Part shown: positions 9,812 to 18,533 of the stretch, one piece after another
How the letters are laid out: every line of letters begins with the position of its first letter
Numbering within the stretch: position 1 is the stretch's first letter
NCBI GenBank assembly: GCA_029624675.1
Contig: JARSSP010000021.1
Span: forward strand, 62,001-126,000
Source: Candidatus Contendibacter sp.
GTDB taxonomy: Bacteria > Pseudomonadota > Gammaproteobacteria > Competibacterales > Competibacteraceae
Direction: 5' to 3'
DNA length: 64,000 bases
Made by a program: the position numbers and the translations under genes
The notes under the pieces: generated by a model
What the model was told of the DNA's origin: nothing
Databases searched by the model: none
The model's input: the letters and a program-made list of their open reading frames with translations, nothing else

Positions 9812-10792
9812 ATGAAAGCACCCGTCCGCGTCGTCATCACCGGCGCTGCTGGTAACATCGGTTATGCCATGGCCTTCCGGATCGCCTCGGGCAGCATGTT
9901 GGGTCCCGATCAGCCGGTGATCCTGCAACTGCTGGAAATCACCCCGGCGCTGCAAGCCCTGCAAGGCGTGGTGATGGAACTGAACGACTGCGCGTTCCCG
10001 CTGCTGGCCGGCATCGTCGCCACCGACAAGCTGGAAACGGCGTTCAAGGACGCCAACTTCGCCATGCTGGTCGGCGCCCGGCCGCGCGGCCCCGGCATGG
10101 AACGCAAGGATCTGCTGACCGCCAACGGCGCCATCTTCGGGCCCCAGGGCCGGGCGATCAACGACCATGCCGCCGCCGACATCCGGGTGCTGGTGGTCGG
10201 CAACCCCGCCAACACCAACTCGTTGATCGCCGCCAGCAACGCGCCGGACCGGGATCGCCGCCGCTTCCACGCCATGACCCGGCTCGATCACAACCGCGCC
10301 CTGAGCCAGTTGGCCGAGAAGACCGGCGCCCACGTCAACGACATCAAGAAGATGACGATCTGGGGCAACCACTCCTCGACCCAGTATCCCGACATCAGCC
10401 AGTGCACGGTCAAGGGCCAGGCCGCGACCTCGCTGGTCGATCAGGGTTGGTACCGCAACACCTTCATCCCCGACGTGCAACAGCGCGGCGCGGCGATCAT
10501 CAAGGCGCGCGGCGCATCCTCCGCCGCTTCCGCCGCCTCGGCCGCCATCGATCACATGCGCGACTGGGCGCTGGGCAGCCCCGATGGCGACTGGGTCAGC
10601 ATGTCGGTCCCGTCCGACGGCTCCTATGGCGTCGGCGAAGGCGTGATCTACTCTTATCCGTGCGTCTGCAAGAACGGCGATTATCAGATCGTGCAGGGTC
10701 TGCCGATCGACGAGTTCAGCCGTGAGAAGATGAAGGCCACCGAGCAGGAGCTGCGCGAGGAGCGCGCCAGCATCGAAGACCTGTTGAAGTAA
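9812..10792 (+). CDS. mdh: Malate dehydrogenase
   Basis: A 326-residue NAD-dependent malate dehydrogenase of the longer LDH/MDH type 2 group, which interconverts malate and oxaloacetate in the TCA cycle. It shows the nucleotide-binding [13 protein letters not shown] at the N-terminus, the mobile-loop substrate arginines in [30 protein letters not shown] and the catalytic histidine in [11 protein letters not shown]. The start follows AAAGGAG by 8 bases. A hairpin lies 8 bases after the stop. Confidence 0.97.
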   Translation: MKAPVRVVITGAAGNIGYAMAFRIASGSMLGPDQPVILQLLEITPALQALQGVVMELNDCAFPLLAGIVATDKLETAFKDANFAMLVGARPRGPGMERKDLLTANGAIFGPQGRAINDHAAADIRVLVVGNPANTNSLIAASNAPDRDRRRFHAMTRLDHNRALSQLAEKTGAHVNDIKKMTIWGNHSSTQYPDISQCTVKGQAATSLVDQGWYRNTFIPDVQQRGAAIIKARGASSAASAASAAIDHMRDWALGSPDGDWVSMSVPSDGSYGVGEGVIYSYPCVCKNGDYQIVQGLPIDEFSREKMKATEQELREERASIEDLLK

Positions 10793-10800
10793 GCGGCGTC

Positions 10801-10831
10801 CCGCCGTCCTCGACGATTTCGAGGGCGGCGG
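10801..10831 (+). terminator. Hairpin after mdh
   Basis: ccgccgtcctcga and tcgagggcggcgg form a 13-bp stem with one G-U pair and a 5-base loop. There is no T-run after it, so it may be a weak or Rho-assisted terminator or an mRNA-stabilising hairpin. Confidence 0.45.
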
Positions 10832-10919
10832 ACGAGAAATTTCAGTTTCGGCGACTACACTTCACTGCACGACAATCACAACGTCGCCCTTAACCCTTAC
10901 CATTGGAGGATGTCTCCGA

Positions 10920-12812
10920 ATGAATTACGAAGAATTCCATCGCTGGTCCATCACCGACCCAGAGGGTTTCTGGGGCGAGCAGGCCAAGCTGATCCATTGG
11001 AACAAGCCGCCGCAGAAAATCCGTGATTACAGCAAGCCCCCGTTTTGCAAGTGGTTCGTCGGCGGCGAAACCAATCTCTGCTACAACGCCGTGGACCGGC
11101 ACCTGGCCGACCGCGCCGACCAGCGGGCGGTGATCTACATCTCGACCGAAACCGACGAAACCAAGATTTACACCTACGCCGAGCTGCACCGCGAGGTGAA
11201 CCGGTTCGCGGCGGTGTTGCAGTCGCTGGGCGTGGGCAAGGGCGACCGGGTCATCATCTACATGCCGATGATCGCCGAGGCCGCCTTCGCCATGCTGGCC
11301 TGCGCCCGGATCGGCGCGATTCACTCCGTCGTGTTCGGCGGGTTCGCGGCCTACAACCTGGCGGTGCGCATCGACGACGCCAAGCCCAAGGTCATGGTCA
11401 CCTCCGACGCCGGCATGCGCGGCGGCAAGGCGGTGCCCTACAAGCATCTGGTGGACGAGTCGTGCAGCCTGGCCAAGTTCCCGCCGGAGAAGGTGGTCAT
11501 TTGCAATCGCGGCCTCGACAAGGGGCTGACGCTGGTCGAGGGCCGCGATCTGGATTACGCGACCCTGCGCGCCCAGCACATGGACGCCGAGGTGCCGATC
11601 ACCTGGCTGGAATCCAACGAGCCGAGCTACATCCTCTACACCTCCGGCACGACCGGCATTCCCAAGGGCGTGCAGCGCGATGTCGGCGGCTACGCGGTGG
11701 CGCTGGCCTCGACCATGAAGCATCTCTATCACATCAACCCCGGCGAGACCATGTTCGCCACCTCCGACATCGGCTGGGTGGTGGGCCACTCCTACATCGT
11801 CTATGCCCCGTTGATGAACGGCTCGCCCACGATTTTCTACGAGGGACTGCCGATCCGCCCGGATCCGGGTATCTGGTGGAAGATCGTCAACGAATATCAG
11901 GTACGGTCGATGTTCTCGTCGCCGACGGCGGTGCGGGTGCTGAAGGGACAGGATCAGAAGTACATGACGATGCACGACGTGTCGTGCCTGCGCTACCTGT
12001 TCCTGGCCGGCGAGCCGCTGGACGAGCCGACTTCGCGCTGGATCACCGACGCGCTGAAGATTCCGGTCATCGACCACTACTGGCAGACCGAGACCGGCTG
12101 GCCGATGCTCTCCTACCTGCCGGGCGTCGATCTCAAGCCCAACCGCTTCGGCTCGCCGGGCTTCCCGGTCTACGGCTACGACATTCGGGTCATCAGCGAA
12201 GGCACCGGCGAGGAAGTGCCGCGTGGCGAGAAGGGCGTGCTAGTGGTGGAACCGCCGCTGCCACCGGGCTGCCTGAGCACGGTGTGGGGTGACGACTCGC
12301 GCTTCGTCAAGAGCTATTTCTCCAGCTTCAAGGAGATGTTGTACACCTCCTCTGACTGGGCGGTGCGCGACGAGGATGGCTATTTCTTCATCCTGGGCCG
12401 CACTGATGACGTGATCAACGTGGCCGGTCACCGGCTGGGTACCCGCGAAATCGAGGAGGCGATCCAGGCCCATCCGGCGGTCGCCGAGGTGGCGGTGGTC
12501 GGCCTGGCGGACAAGGTCAAGGGTCAGGTGCCGGTTGGTTTCGCCCGGTTGAAAGACCCGTCCCAGCTCGACGCGCCCGGCGTCGCCGAGAAACTGGAGA
12601 AGGAAATCATCAACAAGGTGCAGGATCTGCTGGGCGCGGTGGCCAAGCCGCACAACGTTCACTTCGTCAGCGCCCTGCCCAAGACCCGCTCCGGCAAGCT
12701 GCTGCGGCGGTCGATCCAGGCGCTGGCCGAAGGCCGCGATCCGGGCGATCTGTCCACCCTGGACGACCCGAACTCGCTGGAGGAAGTCCGCCGGGCGGTC
12801 GGGCAGCACTGA
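10920..12812 (+). CDS. prpE: Propionate--CoA ligase (PrpE-type acyl-CoA synthetase)
   Basis: A 630-residue adenylate-forming enzyme that activates propionate (or acetate) to its CoA thioester through an acyl-AMP. The phosphate-binding core ILYTSGTTGIPKGVQRDVGG, with the QRDVGGY continuation characteristic of PrpE, is near residue 240. HYWQTETGWP is near residue 390, and the catalytic lysine lies in the C-terminal KTRSGKLLRRS. GGAGG is 10 bases before the ATG. No methylcitrate-cycle genes are adjacent, so the propionate substrate rests on family resemblance. Acs-type acetate use cannot be excluded. Confidence 0.9.
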   Translation: MNYEEFHRWSITDPEGFWGEQAKLIHWNKPPQKIRDYSKPPFCKWFVGGETNLCYNAVDRHLADRADQRAVIYISTETDETKIYTYAELHREVNRFAAVLQSLGVGKGDRVIIYMPMIAEAAFAMLACARIGAIHSVVFGGFAAYNLAVRIDDAKPKVMVTSDAGMRGGKAVPYKHLVDESCSLAKFPPEKVVICNRGLDKGLTLVEGRDLDYATLRAQHMDAEVPITWLESNEPSYILYTSGTTGIPKGVQRDVGGYAVALASTMKHLYHINPGETMFATSDIGWVVGHSYIVYAPLMNGSPTIFYEGLPIRPDPGIWWKIVNEYQVRSMFSSPTAVRVLKGQDQKYMTMHDVSCLRYLFLAGEPLDEPTSRWITDALKIPVIDHYWQTETGWPMLSYLPGVDLKPNRFGSPGFPVYGYDIRVISEGTGEEVPRGEKGVLVVEPPLPPGCLSTVWGDDSRFVKSYFSSFKEMLYTSSDWAVRDEDGYFFILGRTDDVINVAGHRLGTREIEEAIQAHPAVAEVAVVGLADKVKGQVPVGFARLKDPSQLDAPGVAEKLEKEIINKVQDLLGAVAKPHNVHFVSALPKTRSGKLLRRSIQALAEGRDPGDLSTLDDPNSLEEVRRAVGQH

Positions 12813-12878
12813 ACCACCGGGTTCCATCCCGCCCGTCGCCCAGCGTCATGGGCGGGTGGGAGTAGGCTGACAGTTATA

Positions 12879-12912
12879 AAATCCCTTCCTTGACACTGAG
12901 GAAGGGATTTTT
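12879..12912 (+). terminator. Rho-independent terminator after prpE
   Basis: aaatcccttcct (12879-12890) and aggaagggattt (12899-12910) form a perfect 12-bp stem with an 8-base loop, followed by a T-run. It lies 67 bases after the prpE stop. Confidence 0.93.
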
Positions 12913-13165
12913 CGTTTGGCGGCCCAAACATGCGATCCGTCTGATCGCGATCAACGCAATCCCATCCCATCCACGCAACGCTGCCTGGGAACTGTTTGTT
13001 CACCTGGGGCCGGAGGAATTACACCTGACGCCAGGAGTACAGTCTCCGCCATGGCTCAGCAAGTCCTAGCGCATCGGTAAGTTTCCGGGCAGGTCGGAAA
13101 AGCAACGATGTCGGGCACATCCAGTGCCCGACCTACCTGTCTGAACGGTTATACCGTTTCTCGAT
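12913..13165. other. Intergenic region with hairpin, left of the IS element
   Basis: No gene is supported here. gtcgggca (13110-13117) and tgcccgac (13125-13132) form an 8-bp hairpin with a 7-base loop. Read on the minus strand, the last 33 bases next to the IS end encode IEKRYNRSDR and a stop, in phase with the ORF on the other side of the IS. Confidence 0.5.
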
Positions 13166-13183
13166 AACGTGAGTTCCGGATAA
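13166..13183 (+). repeat. Left terminal inverted repeat of the IS982 element
   Basis: Eighteen bases identical to the reverse complement of 14142-14159. The matching outer bases before it differ. Confidence 0.92.
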
Positions 13184-13256
13184 ACAGAGGGGGTGGCTCC
13201 TGGGTCGGAATCGGCTAAGGTTTCCGGTTATCCCTTCCCTTCCAAGAGTCCCCACG

Positions 13257-14141
13257 ATGAGCTTAGAAGACCTGTACTGCGACATCGATGATTTCTGCCG
13301 GCTGTTCCTCCCGGCCTGGCATCGCCAGCGCCTGACCAGCGGCGAGCGGAAACGGCAGCGGGCCAGCCGGTTGACGCTCGGGGAGATCATGACGATTTTG
13401 ATCTACTTCCATCAGTCGCAGTACCGCAACTTCAAGGCATTTTACCTGTTGCATTTGAGCGGGCATTGTCGGGGCGGGTTTCCTAACCTGTTGAGCTACA
13501 ATCGATTCGTGGCACTCATCCCCACCGCCTTGATGCCGATGTGCATCTACCTGCACACCCGCCGGGGCGAGGACACCGGAATTGCCTTCATCGATGCCAC
13601 CTCGCTGGTGGTGTGCCACAACCGCCGCATCCATAGCCACAGGGTCTTTAAAAAAGTGGCGCGGCGGGGCAAAACCTCCATGGGGTGGTTCTACGGCTTC
13701 AAGCTCCATCTCGTCGTCAACGAGCGCGGGGAACTCCTGGCCTTCCGTATCACCCCCGGCAACGTCGACGACCGCCAGCCGGTACCCGAGCTGACCCGGG
13801 CTCTGACCGGCAAGCTGATCGGTGATCGCGGCTACATTTCCCACCAACGGTTCCACGTTCTCTGGGAGCGCGGCTTACAATTGATCACCAAAATCCGCAA
13901 AAACATGCACAACAAACTGATGCCGCTGGCGGATAAGCTGTTGTTGCGCAAGCGCGCGATTATCGAAACCATCAACGATCAGATCAAAAACATCCAGCAG
14001 GTCGAGCACACCCGGCACCGCAGCCTGGTCAACGCCATGGTCAATGTCCTGGCCGCGTTGGTGGCCTACACTTACCAGCCCCGCAAACCCTCCCTCAACC
14101 TGTCCCAAAATGCACTTAAGCTTTTAACCTGTCAGGAATAA
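13257..14141 (+). CDS. IS982-family DDE transposase
   Basis: A full-length transposase of 294 residues with no frameshift. Family marks are the N-terminal LEDLYCDIDDFCRLF, IYFHQSQYRNFKAFYL, the first catalytic aspartate in GIAFIDATSLVVCHNRR, RGKTSMGWFYGFKLHLV with a histidine after the second strand, LIGDRGYIS with the second aspartate, and the glutamate in RAIIETINDQIKN. The gene appears intact, so the element may still be active. Confidence 0.95.
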   Translation: MSLEDLYCDIDDFCRLFLPAWHRQRLTSGERKRQRASRLTLGEIMTILIYFHQSQYRNFKAFYLLHLSGHCRGGFPNLLSYNRFVALIPTALMPMCIYLHTRRGEDTGIAFIDATSLVVCHNRRIHSHRVFKKVARRGKTSMGWFYGFKLHLVVNERGELLAFRITPGNVDDRQPVPELTRALTGKLIGDRGYISHQRFHVLWERGLQLITKIRKNMHNKLMPLADKLLLRKRAIIETINDQIKNIQQVEHTRHRSLVNAMVNVLAALVAYTYQPRKPSLNLSQNALKLLTCQE

Positions 14142-14159
14142 TTATCCGGAACTCACGTT
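14142..14159 (-). repeat. Right terminal inverted repeat of the IS982 element
   Basis: Perfect complement of 13166-13183. Read leftwards it supplies the in-frame TAA that ends the truncated ORF at 14142-14315. Confidence 0.92.
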
Positions 14160-14315
14160 CCCTTGTTGCAGGACTGCTTGGATGTCTGGCATGACCTGAG
14201 CAAGCGCTTGTTGTGCGGCCACACATACAGAATCCTGCTTTTCAGAAGCCGACGCACGCTCCTGAATCTGCTGGTATAGACGGGTTTCTTTCCAGTCCTT
14301 CAATGTACCTTGCAT
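14142..14315 (-). pseudogene. Small ORF truncated by the IS982 insertion
   Basis: On the minus strand an ATG at 14315 opens a frame beginning MQGTLKDWKETRLYQQIQ, with 52 codons before the IS boundary and then five codons and a stop inside the inverted repeat. Across the element the frame would continue in phase as IEKRYNRSDR and stop at about 13133, giving a protein of about 62 residues. The composition (Gln/Ala/Glu-rich, helical) looks like coding sequence. I do not recognise the family. It precedes ubiV on the same strand but with a gap of over 1 kb, including the element. Confidence 0.45.
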
Positions 14316-14354
14316 AGCGCGACCAATCCTGCTCTTTTACGACCGCCTAAAGCG

Positions 14355-15269
14355 CTACACCACATCCACCACCTGCCTCAATCCCGGCTGTCCCTGCCAA
14401 TAGCCATCGCAAGCGCCATACGGCAACCCGGCATTAAGCGCTCGCGCCGCTTCAACCGGATCACGCTCCCCGCGCAGACAGGTGGCGAATGCCTCAATCA
14501 CCATTTCTGTCCCCTCGGTCTGCGGGCTGATTCGCAGTACATCCACCTTCAATTCCCGCAACTCCGCCAATTCCGGCAACAGGTTGTAAGTCTGTGCCGA
14601 TTGGGTCTGGATCCCGTTAATCGCCAGGAATGCCTGCCCCTCGCGGGTGCTCAAGGTCAAACCCTCCGGGTAATCGAGACAGCGATACTGGCAGTCGTCC
14701 TTGGGCAAATTGTGATGCCGGGCGGTGAAACAGCGGGCGGAATAGGCCAGTGGCAACCGACCGTAAACGAACACCTCGGTTTCCACCTGATCCGGCCGCT
14801 CGGCCTGGATCGCGGCCAGCGTCGTCTGTGACAGTTCCACCGGCATCACCCACCGCTTGGCACCCAAGCCAGCCAGAAAACGCAGAGTTCGACCACTGTA
14901 CACGTTGATGCCGGTCCCCAGCACGAAGGCGTCGCCCTTCTCGGACAACAGCCGCACCGCGCCCATGTCGTTGGCTTCCACGGTGAAGCGGCTGTTCTCG
15001 CACAAGCGGCGTAGGGTCTTGAGTTCCGATTCCGCCTCCAGCAACGCCATCGTGGACAAGATGACTTCCTTGCCGGCGGCGGTCAGGCGCTCGGCCAGCG
15101 CCAACCACTCCTCGGTATTGAAAGCGCGGCGCTTGGAGCAAACCGTCTCGCCGAGATAAACGATGTCTACCGGCGCGATGCTCATCCGCTCGTAGAAATC
15201 GAGCAGCTTTTCCCGCGGCCAGTAGTACAACACTGGTCCCAACGCCAGTTTCGGCTGATGTTTGGTCAT
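14355..15269 (-). CDS. ubiV: Oxygen-independent ubiquinone hydroxylation protein UbiV (U32 family)
   Basis: UbiV works with UbiU as an iron-sulfur complex that hydroxylates ubiquinone precursors without oxygen. This 304-residue protein has the four cysteines reported for the UbiV 4Fe-4S cluster at equivalent places: C44 (ETVCSKRR), C180, C193 and C197 (DDCQYRCLDYPEG). The ATG at 15269 is chosen because it gives the family N-terminus LALGPVLYYWP. Upstream in-frame codons overlap ubiU. It lies 11 bp after ubiU on the same strand, so the two are an operon. ubiT, the usual third partner, is not in the window. Confidence 0.93.
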   Translation of the reverse strand: MTKHQPKLALGPVLYYWPREKLLDFYERMSIAPVDIVYLGETVCSKRRAFNTEEWLALAERLTAAGKEVILSTMALLEAESELKTLRRLCENSRFTVEANDMGAVRLLSEKGDAFVLGTGINVYSGRTLRFLAGLGAKRWVMPVELSQTTLAAIQAERPDQVETEVFVYGRLPLAYSARCFTARHHNLPKDDCQYRCLDYPEGLTLSTREGQAFLAINGIQTQSAQTYNLLPELAELRELKVDVLRISPQTEGTEMVIEAFATCLRGERDPVEAARALNAGLPYGACDGYWQGQPGLRQVVDVV

Positions 15270-15280
15270 GATCGCCGCCC

Positions 15281-16312
15281 TCACTGCCAGGTCCGGTGAT
15301 AAGCACCCAAGGTTGTCTGATGACCTTCGGAGACCTTGCCCAATTCCCGCTGCCATTCCGGCTTCGGCGCGTAGGTGGTGGGATTGCGCCGACAGGCATC
15401 AATCGCGGCTCGCCAGACCTTGGTGACCTGAGTCACATAAGCTGGGCTGCGTTGGCGACCCTCGATCTTGATGGCCGCGATGCCCATTGCCTGCAATTCT
15501 GGCAACAATTCCAGGGTGTTGAGGCTGGTTGGCTCCTCGATGGCGTAATAGGTCTGATCGGCCACCTGGAACCGGCCCTTGCACAGGGTCGGATAGCCGG
15601 CCGGCTCGCCCGGCGCGTAGCGGTCGATCAAGAGACCACTCAGCCGGCTTTCCAGTCCGCGCGGGGTTTCCTCCCAGCGCACGGCCTTGGCCGGCGAACA
15701 AACGCCGCACATGTTGGGCGACTCGCCGGTCACGTAGGACGACAACAGACAACGCCCCTCCACCATGATGCACAACCCGCCAAAACCGAAGACTTCGATG
15801 CCAACCGGGCTGTTTTCCAAAACGTGCTTCACTTGCGGCAAGGACAACACGCGGGGTAACACTACCCGCCGGATACCGAAGTGCTCGTGATAAAAGCGGA
15901 TCGCCTCGTAATTGGTCGCGGAACCCTGCACCGACAGATGCAGCGGCAAATTCGGATACCGGCCACAGGCGTACTCCAGCACGCTGACGTCGGCGGCGAT
16001 GACCGCGTCCACGCCGAGCTCCGCCGCTTGATCCACCGCTCGCTGCCAGCGTTCCCAACCTGCCGGCTGCGGAAAGGTGTTGAGCGCAATGAACACCCGC
16101 CGGCCCTTGGCGTGGGCGTATTGCAAGCCCTGCGCCGCTGTTTTGGCGTCGAAGTTCAGGCCGGGAAAATGGCGGGCGTTGGTGTCATCGCGGAAGCCGA
16201 TGTACACCGAATCCGCGCCGTGATCGACGGCGGTTTTCAGCGAGGGTAGATTGCCGGCGGGACAGACCAGTTCCAGGGGTGGCAATGAGGATAGCGGACG
16301 CGAAAGAGGCAT
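15281..16312 (-). CDS. ubiU: Oxygen-independent ubiquinone hydroxylation protein UbiU (U32 family)
   Basis: A 343-residue member of peptidase family U32 that pairs with UbiV in anaerobic ubiquinone synthesis. It shows LELVCPAGNLPSLKTAVDHG at the N-terminus. The cysteines expected to hold the 4Fe-4S cluster are visible at C181, C188, C205 and C244 (GGLCIMVEGRC, MCGVCSPAK, PTLCKGRF), with the same spacing as E. coli UbiU plus 12. An extra cysteine, C202, sits in the same loop. It starts 61 bp downstream of the AT-rich toxin-like cassette and is probably transcribed separately from it. Confidence 0.93.
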   Translation of the reverse strand: MPLSRPLSSLPPLELVCPAGNLPSLKTAVDHGADSVYIGFRDDTNARHFPGLNFDAKTAAQGLQYAHAKGRRVFIALNTFPQPAGWERWQRAVDQAAELGVDAVIAADVSVLEYACGRYPNLPLHLSVQGSATNYEAIRFYHEHFGIRRVVLPRVLSLPQVKHVLENSPVGIEVFGFGGLCIMVEGRCLLSSYVTGESPNMCGVCSPAKAVRWEETPRGLESRLSGLLIDRYAPGEPAGYPTLCKGRFQVADQTYYAIEEPTSLNTLELLPELQAMGIAAIKIEGRQRSPAYVTQVTKVWRAAIDACRRNPTTYAPKPEWQRELGKVSEGHQTTLGAYHRTWQ

Positions 16313-16372
16313 TTTTAAATCCAGTCAGTGGTCAAATCAGATGCAACACTCTTTATTGTACAGATGGCCCGG

Positions 16373-16987
16373 CTAACAATACACAGTTACGATATCGGTT
16401 CCGTCTTCGTAGGCCGCATGCAAGCAGTCACATAACTCGTAAAGCCAAGCTTCCACATCGGAATCATCCGCATTCGGGATTTTGTGGTTAGCCATACTTT
16501 TGATTAGCAGCTGGATCTCGGCTTTTTTTAAGCCCCCCCAACTCGGATAAGTACCATGCGTGACTCCAAATAATGGCCGGCTTAATAGTAGTTTAAGATT
16601 AATCGGAGAACTAAGAAGTGTTGGCGATTCTTGGCCAAAAAAATCATCCCGGAAAAATGAGCCGCTGGCAGTGCTGTGTTCCATCTCGCCGATCCCCACG
16701 CCCAAGGTGCGAATGATGCCAACCAGGGCCAGGGCCATGCGATCACTTACCTCTTCCTGTATTTTTGGTTCTGGCCCCTGCGCCGCCAGGGCTTGCCCGC
16801 GACGACCACAGATCAAGGCTTCTAAAATCTTTTTCCAGAGGAGATGATCTTCCTTATTTTCTAGGCCACGAAAAAAATTATCACCATTCTCTTGTGCGAT
16901 ACGGTCGAGCAAGGCGCGATTTCCCGAACCAAAAACCTTGCCCAACGTCCGCCAGTCCAGACTATAGAACTCAAGGATATAGGGCAT
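16373..16987 (-). CDS. Hypothetical protein, last gene of the toxin-like cassette
   Basis: A 204-residue cytoplasmic protein with no signal peptide, beginning PYILEFYSLDWRTLGKVFGS. The middle contains RPLFGVTHGTYPSWGGLKKAE and the C-terminus ELCDCLHAAYEDGTD. I do not recognise the family with certainty; it resembles small cytoplasmic proteins found beside polymorphic-toxin immunity genes. It starts 6 bp after the Imm49-like gene in the same AT-rich block. A second immunity or accessory protein is possible, but that is inferred from position. Confidence 0.7.
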   Translation of the reverse strand: MPYILEFYSLDWRTLGKVFGSGNRALLDRIAQENGDNFFRGLENKEDHLLWKKILEALICGRRGQALAAQGPEPKIQEEVSDRMALALVGIIRTLGVGIGEMEHSTASGSFFRDDFFGQESPTLLSSPINLKLLLSRPLFGVTHGTYPSWGGLKKAEIQLLIKSMANHKIPNADDSDVEAWLYELCDCLHAAYEDGTDIVTVYC

Positions 16988-16993
16988 AACGGC

Positions 16994-17746
16994 TTATCGC
17001 TGCAAGAGTTCGACAGGTAAATAGCTGCTTTGCGTGGTGTATTTCAAGCCTCGTGCGAGCGCAAGGCGCACGAGCGCTAAACCAGGGATATCAAGCAAGG
17101 CTTCCGGCATATCGCGCTCGCTAGGATGCCCATGGGCCCGCTTAAAATCCTGTTGCCGGGCTAGAACAGCTTGATTGAAAGCGTTCTGATCTCGTGCCGC
17201 AATGGCTGCAATCAGGCCAATCAGACTTTCAGCGATGAGCCGGTCGTAACGAGTCATCTTTTTTGCAGCCAGTTCTTGCTGGGCAGCCGCCAAGCGCTCT
17301 GCAAGCTCTTTAGATGCGAGTAGTAATAGTCCCATGGTCTCGGAAAGCAGGTAAATAATCTCACCCGCTTCCACATCCTCATGACTGTAACGGGTGCGCG
17401 GGAACGCAGCTAAGTGCCTTGCTTGAGGCGCATCGGTCAAAATGATCGCCAGTGCGAGATAATCGATGTATTCATAAGGATCCATGATAATTTCAAATGC
17501 AATGGCCTTAGTAAAATACAGATTGGCTTGCTGTAATTTTTCAATGACCTTTGACGTCGGTTCGGCGGAGGCGTAGCTATAAATGCCATAGCTCAGCATT
17601 TCCTTGCCAAGCATCTTGAAAAACGTGGCATTTTTTTCGAGCTCGGCGCCTGGGGCTTCTGGTGTTAATTGATCAATGAATTCTTCCGCCGCTTGCCGAT
17701 TTTCGCCCAGGATTTCTTCGTCCACCTTGTGGGGATATGCTCTCAT
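16994..17746 (-). CDS. Imm49-like immunity protein
   Basis: A 250-residue, mostly helical cytoplasmic protein. The pattern FTKAIAFEIIMDPYEYIDYLALAI, RHLAAFPRTRY, KKMTRYDRLIAESLIGLI and the C-terminal MPEALLDIPGLALVRLA closing with SSYLPVELL fits my recollection of the Imm49 family, immunity proteins of polymorphic toxins. It lies 41 bp downstream of a gene encoding a PD-(D/E)XK-like nuclease domain. In such systems the immunity gene directly follows its toxin, so it would protect the cell from that nuclease. Family assignment is from memory. Confidence 0.65.
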   Translation of the reverse strand: MRAYPHKVDEEILGENRQAAEEFIDQLTPEAPGAELEKNATFFKMLGKEMLSYGIYSYASAEPTSKVIEKLQQANLYFTKAIAFEIIMDPYEYIDYLALAIILTDAPQARHLAAFPRTRYSHEDVEAGEIIYLLSETMGLLLLASKELAERLAAAQQELAAKKMTRYDRLIAESLIGLIAAIAARDQNAFNQAVLARQQDFKRAHGHPSERDMPEALLDIPGLALVRLALARGLKYTTQSSYLPVELLQR

Positions 17747-17787
17747 TGACCTTCCTCAATTAATAGGCGTAGCAGAAAAGACCATGC

Positions 17788-18531
17788 TCACACTGGAATG
17801 GTCGTGCCCGTGGTGGTTGAGCGCCAGCTAGTCAATATCTCAGGAGGCTTGACACCACTCTTGTTATAATCCCCTCTGACGCCTGTCTTGCGCAGCTTGC
17901 CCACCGCGATTGCTCTTTTAATTTTTTGACCAACTTCCTGGCGGCGTAGGCGCTCGGCGCGTTGGCAATCCTTGCAGGTGGGTACTGATTTGCCTGTGGG
18001 TTTATGCGCAGCGCAAGGCGCTCGGCTATGGCGGCCCTTATATTTGGTGTTACTCATCTTGTGGGCGATAGTTTCCACATAAGGTAGGGTGCATTGCTTA
18101 ACAGGTTTGGTGCCGGACAGGCCCTTGCGCGTCCCATACTGCGATTTGCCGCCCTTGGCTTCCTTGATTTCGACCTCTCCAGTGGCCGGATTTTCGGCAA
18201 ACAAGTCAACTACATCACGGCCATCAAAAATTTGATAATCACTTTGGGTTTTTTTCTTGTTCTCCCGCAGGCTGTTGGCGCAAATAGCAGCCTCTTCGCC
18301 GAGCGCTTCACTGACTTTGCGTTTTTTCGCCTGAGAGGTACTGGCGCTGGTCAACTGCGCATGGAGGGGTCGGGTATCGTTCCGGTAATCCAGCAACATC
18401 TGGCTCGCTGTAGGTGGGCATGACGCAACCGTGGTGGGGGCGCTGGTTGAGCTTAAGGTGGTCGAGGTGGCGCCGCCGCTAGTGGTGGTCGAGGTGGCGG
18501 CACCGCTAGTGGTCGTAGTGGGAGGCGGCAT
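17788..18531 (-). CDS. Putative PD-(D/E)XK nuclease toxin with Ser/Thr-rich leader
   Basis: A 247-residue protein. Residues 1-40 are a Pro/Thr/Ser/Gly/Ala linker encoded partly by a 27-bp tandem repeat. The C-terminal half has a restriction-endonuclease pattern: D109 (GRDVVDLFAEN), E124-A-K126 (EIKEAKGGKSQYGTRKG), then Q146 and YVETIAHKM, as in Tox-REase domains of polymorphic toxins. A later CAAH...CKDC cluster may bind zinc. It starts 2 bp after the stop of the upstream gene and is followed by an Imm49-like gene. No PAAR, VgrG, Rhs or signal sequence is present in it, so the delivery route is unknown. Confidence 0.65.
   Translation of the reverse strand: MPPPTTTTSGAATSTTTSGGATSTTLSSTSAPTTVASCPPTASQMLLDYRNDTRPLHAQLTSASTSQAKKRKVSEALGEEAAICANSLRENKKKTQSDYQIFDGRDVVDLFAENPATGEVEIKEAKGGKSQYGTRKGLSGTKPVKQCTLPYVETIAHKMSNTKYKGRHSRAPCAAHKPTGKSVPTCKDCQRAERLRRQEVGQKIKRAIAVGKLRKTGVRGDYNKSGVKPPEILTSWRSTTTGTTIPV
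18457..18510 (-). repeat. Two tandem 27-bp repeats in the toxin leader
   Basis: Copies at 18457-18483 and 18484-18510 differ at two positions and encode the Thr/Ser/Gly/Ala-rich linker. They offer a simple route to linker length change. Confidence 0.85.
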
Positions 18532-18533
18532 GG

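Larger units (their letters stand above)
13166..14159 (+). mobile_element. IS982-family insertion sequence
   Basis: A 994-bp element bounded by perfect 18-bp inverted repeats (aacgtgagttccggataa at 13166-13183 and its complement at 14142-14159), with a single transposase gene inside. The size and the transposase type match the IS982 family. The transposase stop codon abuts the right repeat. I see no direct target duplication in the flanking bases, so either it has decayed or a rearrangement followed insertion. Confidence 0.93.

Noticed and set aside
10890..12077. 395-codon open frame antisense to prpE
   Set aside because: Shadow of a conserved acyl-CoA synthetase gene; no motif of its own.
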